Notes under the pieces: model-generated
Databases searched by the model: none
Seen by the model: the letters and a program-made list of their open reading frames with translations, nothing else
Told to the model about the DNA's origin: nothing
Shown here: positions 1 through 8,380 of the stretch, piece by piece
How positions within the stretch are numbered: the first letter of the stretch is position 1
Layout of the letters: each line of letters starts with the position of its first letter
Assembly: GCA_026770615.1 (NCBI GenBank)
Contig: MU631341.1
Span: 310,163-332,790, forward strand
DNA from: Pavlovales sp. CCMP2436
Lineage: Eukaryota; Haptophyta; Pavlovophyceae; Pavlovales
Length of the DNA stretch: 22,628 bases
Direction: 5' to 3'
Program-made: the position numbers and the translations under genes

Positions 1-2
1 CC

Positions 3-224
3 TCCATAATTGAAGACAGAGCTCGCTCTAAGCTTGCTAGATTCGTCTCGGAGAGCTCTATTCTTTGCATTTATCAGAAATTTGTGAATTTTAATGCGTG
101 GGGTAGTAAATCAGTAACTAACAAAGTGGTCTTTAAAGAAAAAGGGGGATTGGTGGATACATTATTCAGCACAACGAAGAAAATATTAAAATGGAGAAAA
201 TTTGGATACAGTATAGCATTTTGA
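3..224 (+). CDS. Partial hypothetical protein, C-terminal 73 residues
   Basis: An uninterrupted frame enters from the left edge and ends at TGA 222-224; its start lies outside the window. The visible part is rich in Lys, Phe and Ser and ends in a basic segment (KKILKWRKFGYSIAF). I recognise no family. Base use is AT-rich, unlike the GC-rich host exons further on, so it may belong to a mobile or viral element or to a low-GC gene. An open frame of 73 codons in AT-rich DNA is mildly significant but not proof of coding. Confidence 0.35.
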   Translation, partial: SIIEDRARSKLARFVSESSILCIYQKFVNFNAWGSKSVTNKVVFKEKGGLVDTLFSTTKKILKWRKFGYSIAF

Positions 225-366
225 ATTTTTCGTATGTAATTTTAAGAGGCAAGTTAGTTATTGGGCGTCCATATCTATAAAACGTTAGATACAAATCTAC
301 TGCAGATATATCTATTTAAAAATTTACTGGCCACATTTCGTTGTTGTCTTCGGCGAAGCGCTCAAG

Positions 367-405
367 ATGGTCGTCCTCTGACCGGAGGTGACCTGAGTCC
401 TAGCC
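367..405 (+). repeat. 39-nt hairpin repeat, copy A
   Basis: This stretch matches 1833-1871 with six differences over 39 nt. It contains a 4-bp stem (375-378 with 385-388). In the second copy one T-A pair is replaced by C-G, so the stem is kept. Related wording (GGTCGTCCTGCCCGG) recurs near 22479. It may be a short structured repeat or part of a larger degenerate element. Confidence 0.4.
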
Positions 406-470
406 TGTCAGTCTTATATATAATAATATCACCCGGATCATAGCCGGAAGTAGTCTGAGTCACTGGTCTG

Positions 471-893
471 ATGTTAGCATTCGTACGCGCACAGGTGCGT
501 GAACGAATGTATGGGTGCTGGAGGGCATCCACTGATGAGTGCCCGTTGGCACTCACAGGGGTGAAAGTTTTCCTTTCCCCCATTGCGACGATACACTACC
601 GGTCGGCGGCATACGTCGGCGGGATTAGGGAATGCCCTTAATCCAACGGTCAAAGAGGACTCGAAGAGTCCAGGAACAGTGTGCTCCGGCAATACCGGAG
701 TTTTAGGCCAAAGCGGTCCTTAAACTCCGGTCACGTTTAAGATACTTGTCTCTTGTTGAGACGCTCCATGGTGATCTAGAGATCCTGAGTAAGGCTGACG
801 CACGAGGTCCAAGCGTGGACTAGTGTGTCCAACGGACAACCGTAACTGGCCTGTTGTGACTTCTCCTAGCCGAGGAGAGATTATCCCATCATG
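471..893 (+). repeat. 423-nt hairpin-rich dispersed repeat, copy 1
   Basis: This block is repeated at 17312-17734 with scattered substitutions and small indels but the same total span. It is dense in short hairpins: CATTCGT/ACGAATG near its start, a 7-bp stem with CGTT loop at 537-554, GGACTC-GAA-GAGTCC, CTCCGG-CAATA-CCGGAG, GTCTC-TTGTT-GAGAC and TCTCC...GGAGA near 861-879. The 541-550 G-C pair is A-T in copy 2, and two other changes keep G-T pairing, so the structure seems constrained at the RNA level. It ends at an ATG (891-893) that opens a 19-codon Ala/Pro-rich frame; in copy 2 that ATG is ATTG. It could be the 5' UTR of a retroelement, a SINE or a structured ncRNA. Confidence 0.7.
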
Positions 894-1015
894 TCGACAT
901 CTCCGGCGGCCCCCGCCGCTGGAGTGGACTCTTCTAGAAGTCGCCGCTGACGCCTCATCAGCAGATCGTTGCGGCGATCAGATCGCTTGAGGTGACCCTC
1001 CTGACCACGGAGGGG

Positions 1016-1345
1016 ATGCAGCTCACGGAGGAGGTGCTGGGTCACGCGGTGATCCACGACAGCATCTGGTTCTCGATCCACCGCTTGCTGTGGGCCAAGG
1101 AGGACAAGCACATCTCAGTCCACGTAATGGGCTGGGAAGGCGAGCAGGGCCCGAGCCCGCGCAACTTTGAGGAGTTCAAGGAGATCTTTCTCAACAAGTC
1201 CTTCGAGAACGACACCCCCCGCCCCCCGCCCCATTTCCAGTTTGAAACACCCCCAAAAAGGGCCCATGGCCCGCCCGTCACGGCGCCCGACCCACCCACC
1301 CTTAAACGGCCACATACGGACCCAGTCCAGTACGAGGTCCGGTAA
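1016..1345 (+). CDS. Hypothetical GC-rich ORF downstream of hairpin repeat
   Basis: The frame is open from 938 and has an ATG at 1016; it stops at TAA 1343-1345 (110 residues from that ATG). The first part is mixed and protein-like (HDSIWFSIHRLLWAKED), the second is Pro-rich and basic. It follows the hairpin repeat and a 19-codon frame that starts at 891 and stops at TGA 948. The two frames differ, so this may be a frameshifted remnant of an element ORF whose 5' leader is the hairpin repeat. I do not recognise a domain. Confidence 0.3.
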   Translation: MQLTEEVLGHAVIHDSIWFSIHRLLWAKEDKHISVHVMGWEGEQGPSPRNFEEFKEIFLNKSFENDTPRPPPHFQFETPPKRAHGPPVTAPDPPTLKRPHTDPVQYEVR

Positions 1346-1375
1346 ATAAAAGAACCGGGAGCCTCCGCACTGGCC

Positions 1376-1800
1376 ATATATATAACTAATGGTTTTAATA
1401 TAGCAGAATATTTCCGTGTCCCTATATATTCCCCGGAAAGCACATCCACGACCGATGACAACGATGACGGGGAACTCGACGCGGGGGATATCCGTGGAAT
1501 AGAGGGATCCGGAAACCCTTTTCTGTTAGTAAGTTATGTAGTATTCAATAAACTCATTCGGATTTCGATCCATGAGGACGGGACTGTTGGTTGGCCGACC
1601 GAGCTTCAGTTTATAAATATAATTAATAGTTCTAATCTAGGAAGTATTTCCGGATCCCTATATATTCCCCAGAAATCACTGACCTCGAGGAAACGTCAAC
1701 TCTGCGAATGTCCGGGAAATAGTTCGGGGGATATCGGGGGATATAGGGATCCGGAACTCTCTATACATTATCCCCTCTGACACTATTTTATGATCTAGAC
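1376..1800 (+). repeat. Diverged tandem duplication of about 200-240 bp
   Basis: Two related blocks begin near 1376 and 1613. Both contain CCCTATATATTCCCC followed by GAAA, then a GGGGGATATC-like stretch, then ATAGGGATCCGGAA (near 1500) or the same words near 1744-1756. The copies are clearly diverged. No gene is apparent between 1346 and 1828 apart from this duplication. Confidence 0.5.
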
Positions 1801-1828
1801 GGATATTCTACACACGGGTTGAATTAGG

Positions 1829-2116
1829 TTGAATGGTCTTCCCCTGTCCGGGGGTGACCTGAGCCATAGCCACCCTCTCATTGAAGGATTCGTTAATGTT
1901 ATAGCGGCGGGAATGACCGGACCGTCGGTCCAGCACCCGTGCGGAACTTGTGTTTTGCTTAATAATTATTATATTGCCTGCGGTCCGGAGGTCTGTTCCG
2001 TGCTGCGGCTGGGCTGCGCCCGTGAGTATGGATCCGTGTTCGATGACCAAAAGATAGTAAGCGACCACGCGGATAAATGTGCCATTTTCGTTTTTGCTCC
2101 AGAAGTATATTCATAA
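1829..2116 (+). CDS. Hypothetical small protein, weak
   Basis: The open frame spans 95 codons with an internal ATG at 1913, ending at TAA 2114-2116. From the ATG the product is Cys-rich (PCGTCVLL, ACGPEVCSVLRLGCA). It is convergent with the NACHT-type gene that ends at 2175. Its upstream part overlaps copy B of the 39-nt hairpin repeat, so the first codons are probably not translated. No family recognised; it may be spurious. Confidence 0.22.
   Translation: MNGLPLSGGDLSHSHPLIEGFVNVIAAGMTGPSVQHPCGTCVLLNNYYIACGPEVCSVLRLGCAREYGSVFDDQKIVSDHADKCAIFVFAPEVYS
1833..1871 (+). repeat. 39-nt hairpin repeat, copy B
   Basis: Partner of 367-405. The stem is 1841-1844 with 1851-1854, with C1843-G1852 replacing the T-A pair of copy A. 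Confidence 0.4.
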
Positions 2117-2174
2117 TTCCCTGGGCTGCGCTGCGGAATTATAACTTTATAAATTGTAATCAGGCTATGGCTGC

Positions 2175-3258
2175 TCAGAGGTGCTGGAGAAAGATGGGGT
2201 TGTTGGCCGGCACGAGCATGGACGCGTGCTGCAGCGTGCGCCTCTGCCTTAGCTGTCGCACGACAGGCGGCAGGTGTGGCTCCTCGTCCGCCTGCGACCC
2301 ACCCGCCGGCCGAGGCGCCACGTGCCCCGGCCGGCCCGGCGCGCCCGGCGGCGGGCCCGCCCCTCGCCCGCCGACGGCCGCGGGCTTGTGGATGACGGTG
2401 TGCGCGTTGGCTGGGCGGCGCCACTTGTGCGGCATGGTGACGCGCGGCGCGGTGTAGTCACTGAAGGGCTTGTCGAAGCAGTGCCAGCGCATGTCGCTGG
2501 CCACGTGCACGCAGTGCGTGCCGCGTTGGCGCGTGGCCTGCCAAGCGCTGCCCGGCTCGAGCGGCTCCCAGGGGAGGACGAAGAAGGAGCTGGTTGGCTG
2601 AGGCCCCGTCTGCGGACGGCAGAGCAGCACAAACGCACACAGTCTCGGCAGCCGCAGCACGCCGGACGCCTCCTCGCCGTCTGCCGAAGGCGCGCTTGAT
2701 GCTTTTGCGAGGGCGTCGGCCACCAGCCGCGCGACGAAGCTCGAACCGAGCTGCGCCAAGCGGAGCGCAGCGCCCAACACGTCCAGGTCCGTCAGCCACG
2801 CGTCGAGTTGCGTCCACGCGCTGCTGTCGAGCAGCGCCACCAGCAGGTTCTGCAGCTGCCGCGAGTTGGCAAGCAGCGCCGCCTGCACGGCCTGCGGCTC
2901 GGGGCGCACGCTGCCGCCTCCACTGCCCTCCGCACTGCCGCCTGCACCGCTCGGCAGCAGCGTGCTGAAGCTGCGGTCGCCCGAGCCGTCGAGCCGCTCT
3001 GCAGTAGCCCCTACGATGGCGCGCGCGCGCGCCGCCAGCTGCCCGTCCGAGCCGAGGTAGCGGATACGCGCCGCCTGGCGGAGCTGTGACATATATATAA
3101 TACATCATGCGGATGATTTTACTACTATCATCATCACTATTACTATCACAGTGATCATAGTAATACTAATGATGATTATGATGTAGTAATAGATATACGG
3201 ATGATGACGATAATAATAGGCCTAATAATACTAATAATACTAATAATACTACTACTAT

Positions 3259-3290
<32 letters not shown>

Positions 3291-3495
3291 ATAATAATAA
3301 TAATAATAACTACTGCTATTACTACTACTACTAATAATAATAATAATAACTACCTGTCTGTGGAAGAGGCGCAGCGTCGCAGGGCCGCTGCCGCCTGCGC
3401 CTGCGGAGGGTGAGAGGGGGCGAGCAGAAGAGGCAGTCAGCTTTCGAGGCAGAGAGGAGAACGGGACGTAGCAGCGCCAACACACACACATAAAT

Positions 3496-3531
<36 letters not shown>

Positions 3532-6057
3532 TTATATACACTTATTTCGATACATTTATATATTCATAGACAGATAGATACCTGTGCTATCGTGCGCGCT
3601 TGCGCACTCAGCGAGCGTGTGAGCGAGGTCCGCGCGCAGGCGCATCCACACGGTGCCCGGGAAGCGGAGGGGGACCGGCTGGTGGTACTGTAGCACGTCT
3701 GCCATGAGTGCCTGGTCCTGGTTGAGGCAGTCGAGCAGCTCGGCCTCAGCCAGCCCTCCCGCAGCCGCCTCGACCAAACCCAGAGCACAACGCAGCAGCA
3801 GCACGCCGTGAAAGCGCTCGAGGCGGGCCAGCACGGCATCGCAAGCCTCGGCGAGCGTCGGCGGCGGCCTGGGGGGCGGGTCGAGGGAGGCTGGCCAGTG
3901 CGCCGCCTCTTCGCATATGAGCTGCACGTACATTGGCACGGGCAGCTGCTGCGCCGCGCCTAGGAGAGCGGCGCGCTGGCCGGGCTGCAGCGCGCGCCTT
4001 CGGGCCGTGAGCAGAGCGTCAACCATCGCGGGCAGCTCGGCGGACAGCATCGGACCGAGCACGAGCACGTGCGCCTGTGGGTGAGTGGGTGGGTGGCGGT
4101 GGGTGTGTGCGTGTGCGGGTGCGTGTGTGGGGTGGTGGAGGGGGAGGGGGGGGGGGGGGGTCTGTAGTCTCGGCTACCTCCGCCCAGCGCCTCCTCTACT
4201 GCGTGTTGGCACGGAGCTCTCAGACCCAGACCTGTTGCAAACTGCTGAGCCGCTTATATATACTTTATATTCATGTATATGTGCGGATGTGTGTGTATGT
4301 GTGTGTGTGTGTCCATATTCTATTCTATTCTATTAGAAGGTGCTATAACTACATACCTGTGCGTGCGCGGGCTCGAGGTTGGACAGACGCGCGGCTAGCT
4401 CCTCGGCCTCTCTGCTGCCTGGCTGCTGCCCCCCCTCCCCCCCCTCCCTTCCCTCGTCCCCGCCCCCCCTCCCCTCGTCGAGCAGCGAGGTCAGCACGCA
4501 CACGCCGTCAGGAAGCGGCGCGGGCAGCCAGCCGAGCAGCGCCACATGGCGCTCACTGGGAGTCGCGTGCTCCACGAGCTGGTCAAGGGCGTCTACCACC
4601 AGCAGCAGGCGGCAGCCGCGAGACGCACGCTGCAGAGCTGCGGCCATCTGCGCGCGCAGGGTCTCCAGCGACGTGTCCGCGCCTCCGCCCTGCCCGTCAG
4701 CATCCGCGTCCCCGGGCTTGGCCACCGTGGGGACATGTCCGGCGATGGCGTCGAGCTGCGCGATGAGAGAGAGCGCCAGTGGCACAGCCGAAGAGGCAGC
4801 GCGACTCACACCGCAGAACCGAACCAGCACACGCATCGCCGGCCGCGCACCGTCCAGCGCCGCGAGCCGCGCGCACGCCGCCGAGAGCAGCGAGCTCTTG
4901 CCCGCGCCCGAGCCGGCCTTGACTACGAGCGCTCCCGTGCCCGTGCGCGCGTGCTCGACGAGTCTGTGCAGCTCCGCCTCGCGCCCAACAAAGAGGGCTG
5001 AGCGCTCCAGCCCAAAGCGCTCGTGTGCACGCGCCTCGAGCTGTGCCGCATCTGCCTTCGCGAGTGCGTGCATCTCACACGCCAGACGCGCGTTTAAAAA
5101 AGACTCGACTTGCGCGCTGAGCTTGGGCAGGTGGTCTGTGCTGATGCCACCGCCGTCCGCCTGCCACTGCACGTCGTGCGCCCAGTAGTTATCCTTGGAA
5201 AGGAATGCTTTGACGCGCTTGCGCAGGCTTGTGCGCATCGCAGCCGCCTCGCTATCGAGCTGCAGGCTGCCGTCCCCCTGTCTGCGTACGTCCTGGAAGC
5301 GGTGCGACGCTGAGCCTACGGGCGTCCAGCCGTGGATCGACCGCGCGTAGCACGCCGCCCCTTGCACGTTGGCTGGGCTGGCGAGCAATCCTTGCAGCAC
5401 CTCCTGCTCTGTAACCGACAGGTTGATGAACGCCACCGAGGCAGCTGACAGCGCGCGCGAGGCGTGCAGCGCGCGCGCGGCGGTGCGCAGAGCCGGGCCG
5501 AGGACGGGCAGCGCCTCGCGCCAGAAGGCGGCGCGGGTTGCGTCGTCGAGCTTGCGGAGCGCAACGGTCGGCGGCAGTGCGTTGGGCTCGAGGGCGTACC
5601 ACTCGCGCATCAGCCGAGCCGCCGCGGGCTGCGGAGTGAGCGCGGCGAGGAGCTTTTCGTACTCGGCGGGCGGTAGCGCGTCGGGTAGCGGGCGGTAGCC
5701 ATAGCGGTCGCCGAGCAGGAGCAGAAAGTTGAAGTGGGGCGACGTGCGCGCGCACCGCTCAATCTCCTCCATGCAGATGTGCACGGTGCGGTGCTCGTCC
5801 GTCGCCTCGTCGCGAATGCCCCACCTGAGGTCCACAACTTGGAACTCCCAGCCCACCTCCGCGCAGCGCTGCCGGAACCGTGGAAAGACGAGCGCCTGGA
5901 GCGCGTTCCGCTCGTCGCTCATGTCGTCAAAGGTGGACGAGACGAAGAGGCGGATGAGCTTCTGCGTGCGGACGTACGTGTCGTCTGCGGGACCTCGCTT
6001 GCCGACATGCGGTGGGGAAACGCGAGGCAGCCGGAGGCACTGGCGAAGGGAGTCCAT
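2175..6057 (-). CDS. DUF4062-NACHT STAND NTPase, NWD1/TEP1-like, 4 exons
   Basis: Exons on the minus strand are 6057-4357, 4074-3582, 3400-3354 and 3083-2175, all with GT-AG introns and matching phases, giving about 1049 residues. Residues 33-135 are a DUF4062 domain (LFVSSTFDDMSDERN, VVDLRWGIRDEA, LLGDRYGYRPLP). NACHT follows: Walker A at 380-390 (KAGSGAGKSSL) and Walker B at 484-492 (LLLVVDALD). Exons 2-3 encode the winged-helix region typical of NWD1-type proteins (GGLAEAELLDCL, then LRLFHRQ across the exon 3/4 junction into LRQAARIRYLG). Exon 4 has a helical stretch (LTDLDVLGAAL) and a Pro/Gly-rich tail. In this family NACHT oligomerisation is ATP-dependent and the C-terminal repeats sense a ligand; here no WD40 repeats are visible, so the sensor part is absent or replaced. 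I chose the ATG at 6057 because DUF4062 starts soon after and upstream is tandem repeat. It is probably cytosolic. Confidence 0.85.
3084..3353 (-). repeat. Intron 3 of the NACHT gene, trinucleotide microsatellites
   Basis: The donor (GT at 3353-3352) and acceptor (AG at 3085-3084) bound an intron made largely of ACT/AAT/ATC triplet runs, densest at 3220-3350. Confidence 0.75.
3401..3581 (-). repeat. Intron 2 of the NACHT gene, CA/TA microsatellite
   Basis: The intron lies between exon 2 (ending 3582) and the 47-nt exon 3 (3400-3354). It contains a (CA)n run at about 3480-3520 followed by (TA)n. Confidence 0.75.
4075..4356 (-). repeat. Intron 1 of the NACHT gene, GT-rich with a 15-G run
   Basis: Donor GTATGT on the minus strand begins at 4356 and the acceptor CAG ends at 4075. 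The plus strand shows TG-rich repeats near 4290-4312, a TCTAT/TATTC run near 4316-4335, and 15 consecutive G at 4146-4160. Confidence 0.75.
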
Positions 6058-6060
6058 TCT

Positions 6061-6332
6061 AGCCCAGCGCGCGCTCTCCGCTTTGAGCTTGCCCGCCTGC
6101 CTCGGTCCAGCGTGCACGCTCCGCTTTGAGCTTGCCCGCCTGGCCTCAGCCCAGCGCTCGAGCTCCGCGTTTGGCTTGCCCGCCTGGCCTCAGCCCAGCG
6201 CGCGCTCTCCGCTTTGAGCTTGCCCGCCTGGCCTCAGCCCAGCGCGCGCTCTCCGCTTTGAGCTTACCCGCCTGGCCTCAGCCCAGCGCGCGCTCTCCGC
6301 TTTGCGCGCCTGGCCTCAGCGCTCTCCGCTTG
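6061..6332 (+). repeat. 44-bp minisatellite upstream of the NACHT gene start
   Basis: About six copies of a 44-bp GC-rich unit lie head to tail, with exact 44-bp spacing between starts at 6191, 6235 and 6279; outer copies are diverged or truncated. The array ends three bases from the start codon at 6057, so it forms the 5' UTR and/or promoter of the minus-strand gene. Confidence 0.85.
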
Positions 6333-6354
6333 GCCGTTTCAGAGGGTAGGTTTA

Positions 6355-6572
6355 ACTCCAGAATCTAACAATAACTAACCAAATCTAATAAAAACTAACA
6401 AAAACTAACATTTATTGGTAAATGCTTATAAATGCTTATATATACATAACATTATGGTACGGAAACCGCACCTATCGCATATTTAAATAGTCTCTTATCA
6501 TTATGCTATGATTTTTTGACGGGTTGCTGATATTTTCGCATGATATATAACGTTATTGTTAGATTCTGGAGT
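6355..6572. mobile_element. 218-bp element with perfect 21-bp terminal inverted repeats
   Basis: The arms 6355-6375 and 6552-6572 are exact reverse complements beginning ACTCCAGAATC. The interior is AT-rich with no ORF, as in a MITE. I see no convincing target-site duplication. It lies at the left border of the AT-rich island. Confidence 0.6.
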
Positions 6573-6898
6573 ACATACCACTCTGCCGTCACATATTTTA
6601 TACATATGCGGACCTTATCTATTTAATTAATCTAATAAATCTAAAAAAATCTATATAAATACCATTATGGTCCGGGATTTTTATAGATTTGATTCAGTTT
6701 GATACATAAGCGACGTAGTCACTTATGATGTACGTCATAATCCCGTGAGCTTTTATAGATTTTGATACATCGGCCGCCAGTGTCGCAGACACTGAGAAGG
6801 CATTGAGAAGGCACTGCACTCCGTCGTTAGATTATATGGATAGGCCTCAAGTATCGTAAATATTGGTATATATTGATAAGACACATTTAAACATCTTG

Positions 6899-7063
6899 AT
6901 GTACGACAGAATGCCGTGCGAGTCTATACAATCGGCCGACCACGACGAAGTCGTTAAGCAGATGTTGATAAACTCTATAATATTTGATAGATACTTATAT
7001 ACTCTCGACAGTATCGTAAGGAGGTCGTCTATGCGACGGATGTCGCTTAACTGGTTTATCTGA
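6899..7063 (+). CDS. Hypothetical 54-residue protein in AT-rich island
   Basis: ATG at 6899, TGA at 7061-7063. The product is charged and rich in Met, Asp and Arg (SADHDEVVKQMLIN, RRSSMRRMSLNWFI). It stops five bases before the left arm of the 25-bp inverted repeat, which could be its transcript end. No family recognised. The rest of 6573-6898 holds AT-rich sequence and short palindromic words but no other gene I can support. Confidence 0.3.
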   Translation: MYDRMPCESIQSADHDEVVKQMLINSIIFDRYLYTLDSIVRRSSMRRMSLNWFI

Positions 7064-7067
7064 AATA

Positions 7068-7185
7068 GACAAAAAGAGAGGGTGAGAGGGTTATATCCTT
7101 AACTTTTGTTTCTATAGATTTTTTTTTTTTTTTTTTTGTACTACATTTTTTAGGGGGTACAACCCTCTCACCCTCTCTTTTTGTC
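7068..7185. repeat. Perfect 25-bp inverted repeat around a T tract
   Basis: The arms 7068-7092 and 7161-7185 are exact reverse complements (GACAAAAAGAGAGGG at the left edge). The 68-nt spacer includes a run of about 19 T. It could be a transcript-end hairpin, a small foldback element or a fragment of a viral terminal repeat. Confidence 0.75.
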
Positions 7186-7237
7186 AATGTCATAGATTTC
7201 TTTTATTACTTTTTTTTAGAAATAATTTTTGAAAAAA

Positions 7238-7266
7238 AAGTGGTGGATGATCATCATCCACCACTT
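7238..7266. repeat. Perfect 13-bp stem, 3-nt loop hairpin
   Basis: 7238-7250 pairs with 7254-7266 (AAGTGGTGGATGA and its complement) around TCA. It directly follows an A-rich run, resembling a terminator-like hairpin. From 7267 to 7552 I see no gene; an AT-rich stretch with TATATATA lies just before the next ORF. Confidence 0.6.
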
Positions 7267-7552
7267 CTACCAGCTCCCCACTTCGGCGTAGCGCGTAGGA
7301 GCCTGCGTCAGAGCACTTAGATCAGCCTGACTTGAATTTGAAACGTACCGCCAGCCCGAACCCCCCTACATTAATATGAATCCCTATCAGTCAATATATA
7401 TATATCCTATAGAACCCACGGTACATATTGGGGGTCTGGGGGAAATGCCCAATATCGTTTAACGGGTAGGACAAGTTTCGGCTAAATTTGACGCAACGAT
7501 AGAATTGCGTGTTTATACAAAAATTTAAATCTAATATATATGTATAAGAGCA

Positions 7553-8155
7553 ATGGATAATAATCAGAAATTTTACATGGAATTTGATGGTGTTAAAATT
7601 AAACGAGAATATTATTTATCTGAATATTTTGTTGAACAACGTTTAACCGATAAAATTACGATCGATAATAAATTTATTAAACTATATCGTTCAACAATGT
7701 TTGAAAATACTAAAGCAATTATCAAATTAAAACAAATTACTGATGATGACAATGAAATGATAACAAACATAAAAATCACGCTTGCTGAATACGAATTTTC
7801 AGAAGCTAAGAAAAACTTGAAAAATTATCGTAAACTCGTTATGACTGATACACTAAAACATATTGAAATATTGAAAATATGTATATCTCAACCGATAATA
7901 TTCAAGAGTATAAAAATATTATGGATTCAGTTCTCTGTACCATTTCGGAGCACGTTTTTCTTTACGATTAGTACGTTCTACAACAGCACGTTCTTTACGG
8001 TTTTCTATCATAAGTTTCAAAGCTTCTTTTTGCTTCTCAGAACGTGGTTTCTTCTCTTTAATCGGTGCTACAAATTCTTCATCAATCGCCTCAAAAACAA
8101 TAGGTTCTTCATTTTTTTCTTCATCCATTGTAACTATCATGGACCAAGAAAATAA
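7553..8155 (+). CDS. Hypothetical island protein; likely true part 7553 to about 7920
   Basis: The ATG at 7553 follows a TATA-like stretch at about 7530-7545. The first ~120 residues are a normal mixed, Lys/Asp/Ile-rich sequence (MDNNQKFYMEFDGVKIKREY). From about 7921 the frame runs antisense through the minus-strand gene at 7919-8128 and becomes Phe-rich, which looks like non-coding read-through. The original stop was probably lost or frameshifted near 7900-7920. No family recognised; position suggests a small viral gene convergent with its neighbour. Confidence 0.45.
   Translation: MDNNQKFYMEFDGVKIKREYYLSEYFVEQRLTDKITIDNKFIKLYRSTMFENTKAIIKLKQITDDDNEMITNIKITLAEYEFSEAKKNLKNYRKLVMTDTLKHIEILKICISQPIIFKSIKILWIQFSVPFRSTFFFTISTFYNSTFFTVFYHKFQSFFLLLRTWFLLFNRCYKFFINRLKNNRFFIFFFIHCNYHGPRK
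7919..8128 (-). CDS. Small acidic/basic viral-type protein, 69 residues
   Basis: The start codon at 8128 is chosen over the longer frame because it lies 10 bp from the divergent start at 8139. The N-terminus is acidic (MDEEKNEEPIVFEAIDEEF) and the rest basic (KEKKPRSEKQKEALKLM, then ERTNRKEKR). Short proteins with a PRSEKQKEAL-type basic helix are common among small viruses of protists, but I assign no function. Stop is TAA at 7921-7919. The frame is intact. Confidence 0.5.
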   Translation of the reverse strand: MDEEKNEEPIVFEAIDEEFVAPIKEKKPRSEKQKEALKLMIENRKERAVVERTNRKEKRAPKWYRELNP

Positions 8156-8363
8156 TACCGTAGAAACAGTTTTATCGATGTTTTCAATGCTTGATTTTAG
8201 CAAACCTGAAGTTCCCCGTGAGAAATCAATCGATGACGTCTTAGAAGAGTTTCCCGTTTTGAGTTACGATTATGGCACCGCTTCATATTATGCTAAAACA
8301 TTCCCGATGTTACCCGATGAAGCATATATAATTTTAGAAGAAGAATTTTTAAAAAAAATCTAA
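8139..8363 (+). CDS. Small acidic hypothetical viral-type protein, 74 residues
   Basis: Intact frame from ATG 8139 to TAA 8361-8363. It is acidic, with segments DFSKPEVPREKSIDDVLEEF and EAYIILEEEFLKK. It is transcribed divergently from 7919-8128 with only 10 bp between start codons, and the next frame begins 17 bp after its stop, so this TAA is a real terminator. No family recognised. Confidence 0.5.
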   Translation: MDQENNTVETVLSMFSMLDFSKPEVPREKSIDDVLEEFPVLSYDYGTASYYAKTFPMLPDEAYIILEEEFLKKI

Positions 8364-8380
8364 GCCATGTATATAAAACA

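Noticed and set aside
532..575. CTGATGAG followed by a stem, resembling a hammerhead ribozyme core (also at 17373).
   Set aside because: The GAAA box does not directly follow the stem in copy 1 and is absent in copy 2, so the catalytic core is not formed.
735..765. AAGATACTTGTC resembles a group I intron S element inside the hairpin repeat.
   Set aside because: I could not find matching P, Q and R elements in order.
2249..3108. Long Arg/Ala-rich frames on both strands across the NACHT exons.
   Set aside because: They are GC-driven shadows of the true exon 4 frame.
4077..4766. Plus-strand frame of 229 codons over intron 1 and exon 1 of the NACHT gene.
   Set aside because: It begins in Gly/Val microsatellite and continues as Arg/Pro-rich antisense sequence.
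7919..8155. C-terminal half of the plus-strand frame starting at 7553.
   Set aside because: It is the antisense of the minus-strand small gene and Phe-rich, so unlikely to be real protein.
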